DNA from: JAUVXY01 sp964392345
GTDB lineage: Bacteria > Actinomycetota > Humimicrobiia > Humimicrobiales > Humimicrobiaceae
Length of the DNA: 8,555 nt
Assembly (NCBI GenBank): GCA_964392345.1
Contig: CAYMPQ010000070.1
Span: 1 to 8,555, forward strand
Reading direction: 5' to 3'
Both the position numbers and the translations under genes were made by a program. The notes below the pieces were generated by a model. It saw only the letters and a list, made by a program, of their open reading frames with translations, searched no databases and was not told where the DNA came from. This document shows, in pieces, positions 1 to 6,485 of this stretch; position 1 is the first letter of the stretch; each line of letters starts with the position of its first letter.

Positions 1-1
1 T

Positions 2-88
2 ACTAATAATTCTCAAAAAATTATAGAGTCTATAAACCTTTTTAAATTAGTTGAAAGAGATAAAAAATTTATTAGATTTAAAAAATAG
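2..88 (+). CDS. 3' end of an unidentified gene (partial)
   Basis: The frame beginning at base 2 stays open for 28 codons and ends at TAG (86-88). The visible C-terminus is rich in Lys, Ile and Phe and includes the stretch IIESINLFKLVERDKKF, which reads like an ordinary amphipathic helical tail rather than random translation. The gene starts outside the window, so no family can be named. It lies on the same strand as the lipoprotein gene that follows, with a 67-nt gap. In DNA this AT-rich a short open frame could arise by chance, so confidence is modest. Confidence 0.4.
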   Translation, partial: TNNSQKIIESINLFKLVERDKKFIRFKK

Positions 89-155
89 TAAGGGATGATA
101 TCCTATTCATATTTTTAAAAATTTTATAAATTATTAGTTACAAAAAAGAACATTT

Positions 156-698
156 ATGAAAATCAACAAAAAAATAAAATATTTAATATTGTTCTTAATT
201 TTAGGATTAATCTTTAATTTTGCTCTAGCTTTATCTGGATGTGCTGTTATCAAGGAGCAAGAAAAAGAAAATGAATACTTAAGTGAAATGGTATATATAA
301 TGGGTGCTCTGGTTGATGACTCAAATTTTTATAAAGAAGTCTGTTCTGATGTTGTTAGTGGAGATATCGGTTTACCAGGACATAAAGAAACTACTAAGAA
401 ACTTATAGAAGAAATTAATAGTTTTTATGACCAATATCTGGAACTTGATCCCCCAAAAAAACTTGAAGTAGCTCATGATTTGCTTGGTAAATCAATGGAG
501 CACTACTTAAATAGCTGTGTGTATCTTCAAAAATATGTAGATACAGATGATAATGCTGACATGGCAAAATACTTTAAAGAAGCTACTTTAGAATGGGATC
601 AGGGAGATATATATCTGATAAAGTCAAACAATGAATTACAAAGCTTCTTAAAATCTGAAGGAGAAAAATACCAAAAGTTTTTAGATATTTTAAAGTAG
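156..698 (+). CDS. small helical lipoprotein of unknown function
   Basis: The 180-residue product starts with a basic n-region (MKINKKIK) and a hydrophobic core (about 9-25). A lipobox L26-S27-G28-C29 follows, so it should be lipid-anchored at Cys29 and face outward. The mature part, about 150 residues, is acidic and predicted almost wholly helical. It has a central L97-D-P-P hinge and a short hydrophobic helix with a Cys (LNSC121VYL). C63 and C121 could form a disulfide, but this is only inference. I recognise no named family; the pattern of helix, PP, then His-containing helix resembles generic bacterial extracytoplasmic helical-bundle lipoproteins. The ATG at 156 has only a weak ribosome site (AAAAAAGAAC), but no better start keeps the signal peptide. 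The TPR gene follows on the same strand after 169 nt, far enough that it may have its own promoter. Confidence 0.82.
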   Translation: MKINKKIKYLILFLILGLIFNFALALSGCAVIKEQEKENEYLSEMVYIMGALVDDSNFYKEVCSDVVSGDIGLPGHKETTKKLIEEINSFYDQYLELDPPKKLEVAHDLLGKSMEHYLNSCVYLQKYVDTDDNADMAKYFKEATLEWDQGDIYLIKSNNELQSFLKSEGEKYQKFLDILK

Positions 699-795
699 AA
701 TTAAAAATTAAGTCATTTCTATGTTTACAGGGAGTTAAATAAAGAGTTAATTGTAGATAAAAAATTGTAATTATTTAAGGTTGTAGAAAAGTTAA

Positions 796-811
796 AAGAT
801 AAGAATATCTT
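796..811. repeat. perfect inverted repeat upstream of the TPR gene
   Basis: AAGATA-AGAA-TATCTT is a perfect 6-bp inverted repeat with a 4-nt spacer, 56 nt upstream of the TPR gene start. It has no following T-run, so it does not look like a terminator. It could be an operator or simply chance in AT-rich DNA. Confidence 0.25.
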
Positions 812-867
812 AATAAGGCTTAAGACTCTATAGCATTTTTAAAAGTAAATGAGGTGATTAAATTTCT

Positions 868-2223
868 ATGCGCTTACGCAAGTTGGTAATATTAATAGGG
901 ATCCTTATTGCTACAGCAGTGGTGATAGGAGCATCTATTTTACTATACTGGTATCGTGGAGAGCAGTTAGACAAGAATTCTTGGGGTGCCTATTATGAGG
1001 GGAGGGCTAATGAAGCCCTAGTCTTATATCAAACGGTCACACGGCAGTATCCATCACACTGGTGGTTTTTGGGGGATTTTGCTAAGTGGGCACCTTACAA
1101 AGTAAGTGAGCTAAAGGACTATATATATGCTTATAGATTAGAAGATAGTGGTCAGACGAAAGAAGCAATTGTTGCCTACGAGTCTTTCTTAGATAAGCAT
1201 CATAGGGGGAATTTATATGGCTCTCTTGCTCGGGAGACTCTAATAAGACTTAAGCTTGAATATGGTCAAAGTCTATACAATAATGGGAAATACGCAGAAT
1301 CTATTGAAGTCTACCAATCTATTCTGGCGATGGAAATGATAAAAAGTCCTGATCTAGAACCAATGGGTCCATCAGATAAATGGGGATTAGCATATCAGCA
1401 AGCCGAAAAGGCTGTCGAGGATGGCCATACTCAGGCTGAAGCTACCATTCCAGTGATTTTTCTTAAATGGGCAAATGTTCTAGAGAAAAAAGGAGACTAT
1501 GAAGGAGCAATCGATAAGTATCATATTGTCCTAAAGGATTATCCTACAATTTTGGATAGAGAAAAGACAGAAGAGAAGATGACAGAGCTCTACAATGAGT
1601 GGGCATACCAACTAAGAGAAGCAAAAGACTATGAAGGTGCTATTGAAAAGTATAAAGTTATCTTGAGTGAACGTACTAATACACCCATAGTTATACAGGC
1701 AAAAGAAAATTTAGCCGAAATCTATAGTGAATGGGCAGTCCACTTGAGAGAGGAAGAAGACCATGAAGGTGCAATTGAAAAGTATAAAATTATTTTGAGT
1801 GAATATAATGACACGCTAACTGCTGTAGATGCAGAAACAGCTATGGCTGAAACTTATAAGGAACTTACCACATGGAAGGAAGGGACAAGAGCGGTTCCAG
1901 TTATAGAATTTGCTGAGGAAGTTAGTCGTAATGACGAGGATCGCTGGGTGTTGATTACCACGTTTAATGAGACAGGAGGAAAGATTGGTTACACACTTAG
2001 CGGTGAAGGATGGATAGTTGATGTTGAGGGGAATAAGTATGGTCCCTGGGGTACAATAATTAACCGTGGTATAGTCACAGTCCCAGCTGGGGGAGAAGAT
2101 GTAGACGAATATAGGTTTTTTGGAGATACTTTTATTGATGGCTATGCAGTCTTTACCTGGAGTGGTGAGGATGATAATGGGCATCCGATTACAATCGAAG
2201 AAAAGGTCTACTTACTTCCTTGA
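868..2223 (+). CDS. membrane-anchored TPR-repeat protein with a C-terminal beta domain
   Basis: The 451-residue product has one N-terminal membrane segment (about 5-28) after a short basic start, so most of it should lie outside the cytoplasmic membrane. Residues 35-180 hold degenerate TPR-like helices (for example GQTKEAIVAYESFL and NNGKYAESIEVYQSIL). Residues 198-241, 242-285 and 286-329 are three tandem 44-residue units sharing the core D-Y/H-E-G-A-I-(D/E)-K-Y. About 342-451 form a separate domain rich in Gly, Trp and alternating beta-type residues, probably Ig-like, ending in a predicted strand (KVYLLP). TPR arrays bind partner proteins, so a scaffold or envelope-assembly role is a reasonable inference, but the partner is unknown. 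The ATG at 868 follows GAGGTGA with 10-11 nt spacing. The gene is visibly less AT-rich than the preceding lipoprotein gene. It ends convergent with the tup-moa operon. Confidence 0.88.
   Translation: MRLRKLVILIGILIATAVVIGASILLYWYRGEQLDKNSWGAYYEGRANEALVLYQTVTRQYPSHWWFLGDFAKWAPYKVSELKDYIYAYRLEDSGQTKEAIVAYESFLDKHHRGNLYGSLARETLIRLKLEYGQSLYNNGKYAESIEVYQSILAMEMIKSPDLEPMGPSDKWGLAYQQAEKAVEDGHTQAEATIPVIFLKWANVLEKKGDYEGAIDKYHIVLKDYPTILDREKTEEKMTELYNEWAYQLREAKDYEGAIEKYKVILSERTNTPIVIQAKENLAEIYSEWAVHLREEEDHEGAIEKYKIILSEYNDTLTAVDAETAMAETYKELTTWKEGTRAVPVIEFAEEVSRNDEDRWVLITTFNETGGKIGYTLSGEGWIVDVEGNKYGPWGTIINRGIVTVPAGGEDVDEYRFFGDTFIDGYAVFTWSGEDDNGHPITIEEKVYLLP
1459..1854 (+). repeat. three tandem 132-nt units inside the TPR gene
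   Basis: Units at 1459-1590, 1591-1722 and 1723-1854 have an exact 132-nt period, each encoding 44 residues. The cores of units 2 and 3 (1627-1671 and 1759-1803) match at 41 of 45 bases, while unit 1 is more diverged. This suggests duplication of unit 2 or 3 more recently than the split from unit 1. The unit is longer than the classic 34-residue TPR, which implies an extended loop or third short helix per repeat. Confidence 0.8.
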
Positions 2224-2385
2224 AAATTTCTATGAATGTTTACTTAAAATAAGGTAAATAAATATTGATTGGATCTACTCCATATACAGTTCACAAAGTG
2301 GTAACCTTACTTTTAGAAAGAAAATTAGGGTAATTACTTTTAAGTCTAAAAAATTTTTATCGAGCCGAACTATTACCTTATGCAG

Positions 2386-2401
2386 CACAATTCTAATTGT
2401 G
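2386..2401. repeat. short inverted repeat beside the IS remnant
   Basis: CACAAT-TCTA-ATTGTG is a perfect 6-bp stem with a 4-nt loop. It lies 39 nt before the first ATG of the transposase remnant. It lacks a clear T-run on either strand, so terminator function is doubtful. It could be a leftover of the subterminal hairpins typical of IS91-type ends, but that is speculation. Confidence 0.3.
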
Positions 2402-2439
2402 TATTTACATAATTAGACAAATATATTAAAGTAGCCTTC

Positions 2440-2634
2440 ATGTCTACAAATACTGCAACTGTAAGTAAAAATGCAAAAGAATCTAGGTGCCGAAGACCCC
2501 AGTATAGCCCCTGTCACCAGTGTATTGAAGATAACTATGAAGAATTTGAAAGATCCTATGAACGTAAATTTGAAAAAAGATATGGATACTTTAGGCCTCA
2601 TATTCAAAAAGTTATTTATAAGAATTTGCTTTAG
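2440..2634 (+). pseudogene. N-terminal remnant of an IS91-type transposase
   Basis: A 64-codon open frame. From about residue 18 (base 2491) the translation resembles the beginning of IS91/IS801/IS1294-type transposases. These typically show an Arg-Pro segment, then a helix of the type Q-x-I-x-(D/E)-N-(Y/F)-E-E-F, then YE-KF-K-YGY-(F/W)-RP followed by a V-(I/V)-Y-K-x-L helix. All are visible here (CIEDNYEEFERSYERKF, then YGYFRPHIQKVIYKNLL). In intact proteins this runs directly into a Cys-rich zinc-binding region and then a HUH/Y2-type catalytic domain. Here a TAG stop interrupts exactly where that Cys-Gly segment should begin, and I find no continuation in other frames. The ATG has no convincing ribosome site and residues 1-17 have no family counterpart. 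The assignment rests on recalled family pattern, so it needs a profile search. Confidence 0.6.
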
Positions 2635-2738
2635 CTCCCCGTAAGTATGAAACAGGAATTTATAATCTCTGGTAATAAAATATAGGATTTTTAAAACAAG
2701 TAACAGATAAGTGCAGGAAAAGATAGGTTAAAAATCAA

Positions 2739-3230
2739 CTATTCTTCTCCACACTCAGAATCTCTTCCCATTAAAATGTCAATCCCGTGAGGAAGAGGCC
2801 TGTATATCAAGTCCAGGCTGTCCTTTACGCCCTTTATGCTGCCGGGAAGATTTATTATTAAAGTTTTTTTTCTAATGCCGCTTACTCCCCGAGAGAGTAT
2901 AGCCCTCGGAGTTTTTTTCTGCCCTTCAATCCTAATGATTTCACTAAAGCCGGGGGCACCTCTTTCAATAACCTCGGCTGTTGCTTCAGGTGTTACATCA
3001 CGAAGAGAAAAACCAGTGCCGCCAGAAGTAATAATAAGATTTGCTTTTCCATTGTCGCAGATATTCACAAGCTTTTCTTTTATCATATCTTTTTCGTCCG
3101 GGACAATTATGTATTCAGCCACTTCCCATCCTTTTTCTTTGAAAAAGGATGTTATATATTTCCCGCTTCTATCTTCTCTTTCGCCGCTATAACCCTTATC
3201 GCTCACTGTAATTACTGCTACTTTTAACAT
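2739..3230 (-). CDS. mogA: MogA/MoaB-family molybdopterin adenylyltransferase
   Basis: The 163-residue product matches the MogA/MoaB fold family in length and motifs: TSGGTG (68-73), RDVTPEA (77-83, with the family's active-site Asp at 78), SRG (113-115) and NLPGS (127-131). MogA adenylylates molybdopterin with ATP in the cytoplasm before metal insertion; some MoaB proteins do the same job, and archaeal and anaerobic relatives serve tungsten cofactor synthesis. Sequence alone does not separate the mogA and moaB names. I chose ATG at 3230 because AAAGGA lies about 7 nt upstream. A TTG at 3236, two codons earlier, would sit almost on that site. It is the last gene of the operon, 38 nt after the MOSC gene. 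No T-rich hairpin follows the stop, so the transcript may run on into the IS91 remnant region. Confidence 0.93.
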   Translation of the reverse strand: MLKVAVITVSDKGYSGEREDRSGKYITSFFKEKGWEVAEYIIVPDEKDMIKEKLVNICDNGKANLIITSGGTGFSLRDVTPEATAEVIERGAPGFSEIIRIEGQKKTPRAILSRGVSGIRKKTLIINLPGSIKGVKDSLDLIYRPLPHGIDILMGRDSECGEE

Positions 3231-3268
3231 TTCCAAATCCTTTAAATATCGCTGTTAATATTGTTTAC

Positions 3269-3757
3269 CTAATTTTTTACTACAAAAATATTGTCCCCTG
3301 TCTTTATTTTGCCGGGTTTTAAAACCTGGCAAAATATCCCTTCTTTAGGCATAATGCAGTATCCAACAAGATAGTATATTCTGCACGGTTTTGGACATTC
3401 TTTTCCAATTTGTGTTACCTTTAGCATTACCTCTTTTCCATTGCCAGCTGCATCCTCAGGCTTATCTTTGCTAATACTGTTATTTGTACCACTGATAACT
3501 AAAGTGTCTCCAACCTCGAGACTATTTAATGCAATCCCCCGGGTAGTTAAATTTTCAGCAAAATCACCGCAGTCTGCGCTGACTCCCTTCTTGTTTAACT
3601 CTTTTATGCTTTCGTAAGAAAGAAGGCTTACCTGGCGATGCCATTTTCCACTATGTCCGTCACCCTTTATACCATGTTCATCTACAAAAGCCTCTGTAAC
3701 CGGAGTCTTCTTCTCACCCTTATTCTTGCTTACATTTATAGAAACTATTTTTCCCAC
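3269..3757 (-). CDS. MOSC-domain protein of the molybdenum/tungsten cofactor operon
   Basis: The 162-residue product is a stand-alone MOSC domain, the C-terminal domain type of Moco sulfurases. MOSC proteins are thought to bind or transfer sulfur or to handle the metal cofactor, and in many anaerobes they sit beside or are fused to MogA/MoaB. Visible motifs are HGIKGD (28-33), a conserved Cys at 63 in ADCGDFAENL, and the block QIGKECPKPC to MPKEGIF (117-142) carrying C121, C125 and C134, with C143 just after. Between the VGDTLVISG strand and the conserved LKVTQIG strand lies a hydrophilic insert of about 17-20 residues (91-109), where related proteins go almost directly from one strand to the next. 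Start is GTG at 3757, with GAGGAGA 8 nt upstream. It is 18 nt after moaC. Confidence 0.9.
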   Translation of the reverse strand: MGKIVSINVSKNKGEKKTPVTEAFVDEHGIKGDGHSGKWHRQVSLLSYESIKELNKKGVSADCGDFAENLTTRGIALNSLEVGDTLVISGTNNSISKDKPEDAAGNGKEVMLKVTQIGKECPKPCRIYYLVGYCIMPKEGIFCQVLKPGKIKTGDNIFVVKN

Positions 3758-3775
3758 CAGTACAATCTCCTCGTC

Positions 3776-4264
3776 TTAATCTTTTTCTTTAAAATAATCA
3801 GATTTTCCGCCTGTTTTTTTAACAAGCTCAATTCTCCCTATTTTCATATCTTTAGATAAAGCCTTACACATATCATAAATAGCAAGTAAGCTGACACTTA
3901 CTGCAGTCAAGGCTTCCATCTCCACCCCTGTTCTATCGTATCCTTCAACTTTTGATCTTGCTTCTACTTTTTTTTCTTTATCCAGAATCTCAAACCCTAT
4001 ATCAATGCTGGTCAGCTTTATCTGGTGGCATAGAGGGATCAGCTCCCAATTTTTTTTTGCAGCATTTATTCCGGCTATCTTGGCAGTTGCAAACACGTCG
4101 CCTTTCTGAATTTTATTTTCTATGATTTTCTTTATTATTTCATCGTTTAAGACTATATATCCTACAGCTTCAGCAGTCCTGAAGGACTGTTTCTTACCTG
4201 AAACATTAACCATTTTAACTTTTCCATAGCTATCCAAGTGTGTAAATTTTTTAAATTTATTCAT
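3776..4264 (-). CDS. moaC: cyclic pyranopterin monophosphate synthase MoaC
   Basis: MoaC converts the MoaA product 3',8-cyclo-7,8-dihydro-GTP into cyclic pyranopterin monophosphate, the first stable intermediate of Moco/Tuco synthesis. The 162-residue length fits the family. Visible hallmarks are the N-terminal FTHLDSYGKVKMVNVS block, a G-D-V-F-A-T-A-K-I-A-G segment (55-65), LIPLCHQI (75-82, with the catalytic His at 80), GVEMEALTAVSVSLLAIYD (113-131) with Asp131 and nearby Lys134, and KKTGGKSD near the C-terminus. I chose ATG at 4264, preceded by AGGA at 8 nt. An in-frame TTG at 4285 would add seven residues overlapping the end of moaA, but it lies in the GGAGG sequence and the family normally starts near the chosen ATG. 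The gap to moaA is 10 nt, so translational coupling is likely. Confidence 0.95.
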   Translation of the reverse strand: MNKFKKFTHLDSYGKVKMVNVSGKKQSFRTAEAVGYIVLNDEIIKKIIENKIQKGDVFATAKIAGINAAKKNWELIPLCHQIKLTSIDIGFEILDKEKKVEARSKVEGYDRTGVEMEALTAVSVSLLAIYDMCKALSKDMKIGRIELVKKTGGKSDYFKEKD

Positions 4265-4274
4265 ACGCAAGTTC

Positions 4275-5324
4275 CTATCCTCCAATTTGATACATGTAAT
4301 TTGGTATTTTCATGCTGCCGCAGTTTTTGCAATCACTGTTTGCGTCTCTGTTTTCTGGCTTGGTTTTTATAAAATCTACAAGTTTCTTTTTTATATCTAT
4401 ATCAGAAACACTGCTTCTAATTTCTGCTTTTATGTCAAATTCACAGCTTGAAAACAAACATAATTTAATAGAGCCTTTTGATGTAAGCCTTATTCTGTTG
4501 CAGCTTCTGCAGTGAGCTTTGTCATTAAAAATAAAACCTATGGTGCCTCTGCCGCCTTTTATTTTGTAATATTCAGAAGGTCCGTAGCCAACCGGCCCAT
4601 CTGTTTTGTAGAGGCTCCAATTTTTCCTTACGATAGACAAAACTTTATAAATAGAATAACCGCCGCTTAAATTTTTATTTAGTCCGGCATCACTTTTAAT
4701 AATCCCTATTTTACCACATTCTACATTATTTAAATCCACGGCAGGCATTGATTCTATGAACCTTACACTTATAAAATTTTCTGCAGTTAATTTAACAAAA
4801 TCTAAAATATCCTTTTTGTCTAAAAGATTAGTTATAACAACATTTATCTTAATAGGCTCAAATCCTGTCTTTACAGCCTTAGATATCCCGTCTAAGACTT
4901 GTTTTAGATTTCCTCCCCTGGTAATTGCCCTAAACTTTTGCGGGTCCAGGCTGTCAATGCTGACATTTACTCTCTTTATGCCTGCTCTGTAAAGCGGCTC
5001 TGCATACTTACTCAGCAAAGTTCCATTTGTGGTTAAGGAAAGATCTTCAATTCCATTTATTTTGCCAATTTCACCAATCAATCTTATGATATCTTCTCTG
5101 AGCAGCGGCTCACCGCCGGTAATTCTTATCTTTTTTATCCCAAAACCTGAAAGTATCCGGGTAATCCTTATGACTTCCTCAAAGGTCAGCAGCTCTTTTC
5201 TGTTGATTATCTTAATGCCTCCCTCAGGCATGCAGTAGACACATCTCAGGTTGCATCTATCTGTAACTGAAAGCCTGAGATAATCTATTTCTCTTTTGTA
5301 GCTATCAACTAACTTTTCTACCAT
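4275..5324 (-). CDS. moaA: GTP 3',8-cyclase MoaA (radical SAM)
   Basis: MoaA uses S-adenosylmethionine and two [4Fe-4S] clusters to cyclise GTP. The 349-residue sequence shows the N-terminal radical-SAM cluster ligands C24-x3-C28-x2-C31, the SAM-binding GGEP (70-73), the TTNG motif (98-101) and the VNVSIDSLDP strand (119-128). The C-terminal GTP-binding cluster is C272-x2-C275-x13-C289, with the substrate-contacting Arg segment RIRL between. The protein ends in Gly-Gly, as catalytically competent MoaA proteins do. Odd points are an additional C332-x2-C335 pair and Cys294 near the C-terminus, outside the canonical ligands. Start is ATG at 5324; the upstream site is weak (TGGGCAA), which may mean lower expression or help from the structured tupC-moaA spacer. 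The tupC-moaA gap is 57 nt and holds a strong hairpin. Confidence 0.97.
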   Translation of the reverse strand: MVEKLVDSYKREIDYLRLSVTDRCNLRCVYCMPEGGIKIINRKELLTFEEVIRITRILSGFGIKKIRITGGEPLLREDIIRLIGEIGKINGIEDLSLTTNGTLLSKYAEPLYRAGIKRVNVSIDSLDPQKFRAITRGGNLKQVLDGISKAVKTGFEPIKINVVITNLLDKKDILDFVKLTAENFISVRFIESMPAVDLNNVECGKIGIIKSDAGLNKNLSGGYSIYKVLSIVRKNWSLYKTDGPVGYGPSEYYKIKGGRGTIGFIFNDKAHCRSCNRIRLTSKGSIKLCLFSSCEFDIKAEIRSSVSDIDIKKKLVDFIKTKPENRDANSDCKNCGSMKIPNYMYQIGG

Positions 5325-5348
5325 AAATATTGCCCAATCTTAAGAGCG

Positions 5349-5386
5349 GATAGGCTATTTTAGCCAGTCTTACAAAATAACCTATC
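5349..5386 (-). promoter_or_regulatory. 13-bp intercistronic hairpin between tupC and moaA
   Basis: Read on the minus strand, GATAGGTTATTTT and AAAATAGCCTATC pair over 13 bp with a 12-nt loop. The only non-Watson-Crick position is a U-G wobble. On the plus strand the same position would be a C-A mismatch, so the structure fits the operon mRNA better than the opposite strand. The stem includes the tupC stop codon (5382-5384) and ends 24 nt before the moaA ATG. No T-run follows in the minus direction, so it is not a simple terminator. RNA processing, 3'-end protection or partial attenuation are possible roles. Confidence 0.6.
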
Positions 5387-6485
5387 TTTTAAATAAATGT
5401 ACAGAGCTTGCTTTAACTGCTGCCTCTACATTTTTGCCAACTTCAAGTCCTAATCTGTCAATAGAATTCTGTGTAACAAAAGAAATAAGGTCAAATCCGC
5501 AATCAATTTCAACCTTTTTAAATATCCCAACATTTCTTATTCCAGTTATTTTACCGTTAAACAAGTTCATGGCAGATGACTTATCAGGTGATACTTTGAT
5601 ATTATACAAAATAACATCTTCAGGTCTAATTGCCAGTATTACTTCCAAATTTTTTTCTGCTTCTCCTGCTACAAATATTTTTAAGTCAGCTTTACTATTT
5701 TTAACTTTAACCTCGCAAACATTATTTTTACTTTCTATAACAACTCCATTAACCAGAGTTTCAACTCCAACAAATTTTGCTATGAATTCATTTGCCGGTT
5801 TTTTTAAAACTTCGTCTTTACTTCCGAACTGTTCTATCTTGCCGTTATTTATTACTGCAATATTATCTGCAAGTATCATGGCTTCGTTTCTGTCATGTGT
5901 CACATAAATAACAGATTTTCCAAAACTTTTAAGCACTTCAAATAAATCCAACCTGAGGCTTTCCCTGGACTGCTGGTCAATATTTGCCAGCGGCTCATCC
6001 AGAAGCAAAAGCTTTGGGTCTAAAACCAGGGCTCTTGCAAGAGAAACCCGCTGCTTTTCTCCGCCTGAAAGATATTTTATGCTTCTTTTCAGAAGACTGG
6101 CTATCTTTAATTTCTGCACCAAATAATCTAACTTATCTTTGACGTGAGATAATTTAATTTTTCTAACCTTAATGCCAAGTAAAATATTGTTGTATGCAGA
6201 TGTGTTAAACAGCAGCGGCTCCTGAAATACTACAGCCATTTTTTTCCTTATTTCAGCTTTATCCATGTTACTGCCCAAAATATTTACCCCGTCAAAATAA
6301 ATGCTTCCGCAATCCGGTTTTTCTAACAAATTTACAATTTTTATCAAGGTTGATTTACCGGATCCGTTAGGTCCGATTAGAGCCAGTATTTTATTCTCCT
6401 CAGAAAATAAATACTTAATGTGCAAATTGAATTTTTTATTATATCTTTTCTCTAAATTCTTTATTTCCAAAACTTTGGACGCCAT
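5382..6485 (-). CDS. tupC: tungstate ABC transporter ATP-binding protein
   Basis: The cytoplasmic ATPase of the TupABC importer, 367 residues. Visible motifs are Walker A GPNGSGKST (38-46), Q-loop Q88, ABC signature LSGGEKQ (139-145), Walker B LLLLDEP (159-165), the D-loop ANID (167-170) and switch His H197. About residues 305-366 form a single TOBE-like regulatory domain (SAMNLFNGKITGIRN and following), of the kind that senses oxyanion in ModC/WtpC-type ATPases; binding here is inference. The ATG at 6485 overlaps the end of tupB by 25 nt and has GGAAGG 6 nt upstream, giving tight translational coupling. Identification as tungstate rather than molybdate or sulfate comes mainly from the adjacent TupA and TupB, since ATPases of this group are hard to tell apart. 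The stop codon is buried in the tupC-moaA hairpin. Confidence 0.92.
   Translation of the reverse strand: MASKVLEIKNLEKRYNKKFNLHIKYLFSEENKILALIGPNGSGKSTLIKIVNLLEKPDCGSIYFDGVNILGSNMDKAEIRKKMAVVFQEPLLFNTSAYNNILLGIKVRKIKLSHVKDKLDYLVQKLKIASLLKRSIKYLSGGEKQRVSLARALVLDPKLLLLDEPLANIDQQSRESLRLDLFEVLKSFGKSVIYVTHDRNEAMILADNIAVINNGKIEQFGSKDEVLKKPANEFIAKFVGVETLVNGVVIESKNNVCEVKVKNSKADLKIFVAGEAEKNLEVILAIRPEDVILYNIKVSPDKSSAMNLFNGKITGIRNVGIFKKVEIDCGFDLISFVTQNSIDRLGLEVGKNVEAAVKASSVHLFKR

Larger units (their letters stand above)
2224..2738. other. convergent intergenic region without an intact gene
   Basis: These 515 nt separate the 3' ends of the plus-strand TPR gene and the minus-strand operon. They contain a weak 7-bp hairpin at 2239-2258 (TTTACTT/AGGTAAA, 6-nt loop, no T-run), two copies of TTACTTTTA at 2307 and 2334, a 6-bp hairpin at 2386-2401, and the IS91-type transposase remnant at 2440-2634. 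I see no strong intrinsic terminator for either converging transcript. Confidence 0.6.

Noticed and set aside
1816..2184. 122-codon minus-strand open frame
   Set aside because: It lies antisense inside the well-supported TPR gene, its translation lacks any motif, and it has no neighbour on that strand to suggest expression.
2413..2607. 64-codon minus-strand open frame
   Set aside because: It is antisense to the IS91-type remnant, which carries the recognisable protein pattern.
2836..3192. 118-codon plus-strand open frame
   Set aside because: It is antisense to the clearly identified MogA/MoaB gene and shows no recognisable domain.
4264..4285. TTG at 4285 as the start of moaC
   Set aside because: It lies in the GGAGG ribosome-binding sequence and adds residues not typical of MoaC; ATG at 4264 has proper spacing and matches the family's N-terminus.
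5434..5907. 157-codon plus-strand open frame
   Set aside because: It is the antisense shadow of tupC; the translation is Ser/Thr/Leu/Phe-rich, as expected from the reverse complement of AT-rich coding DNA.
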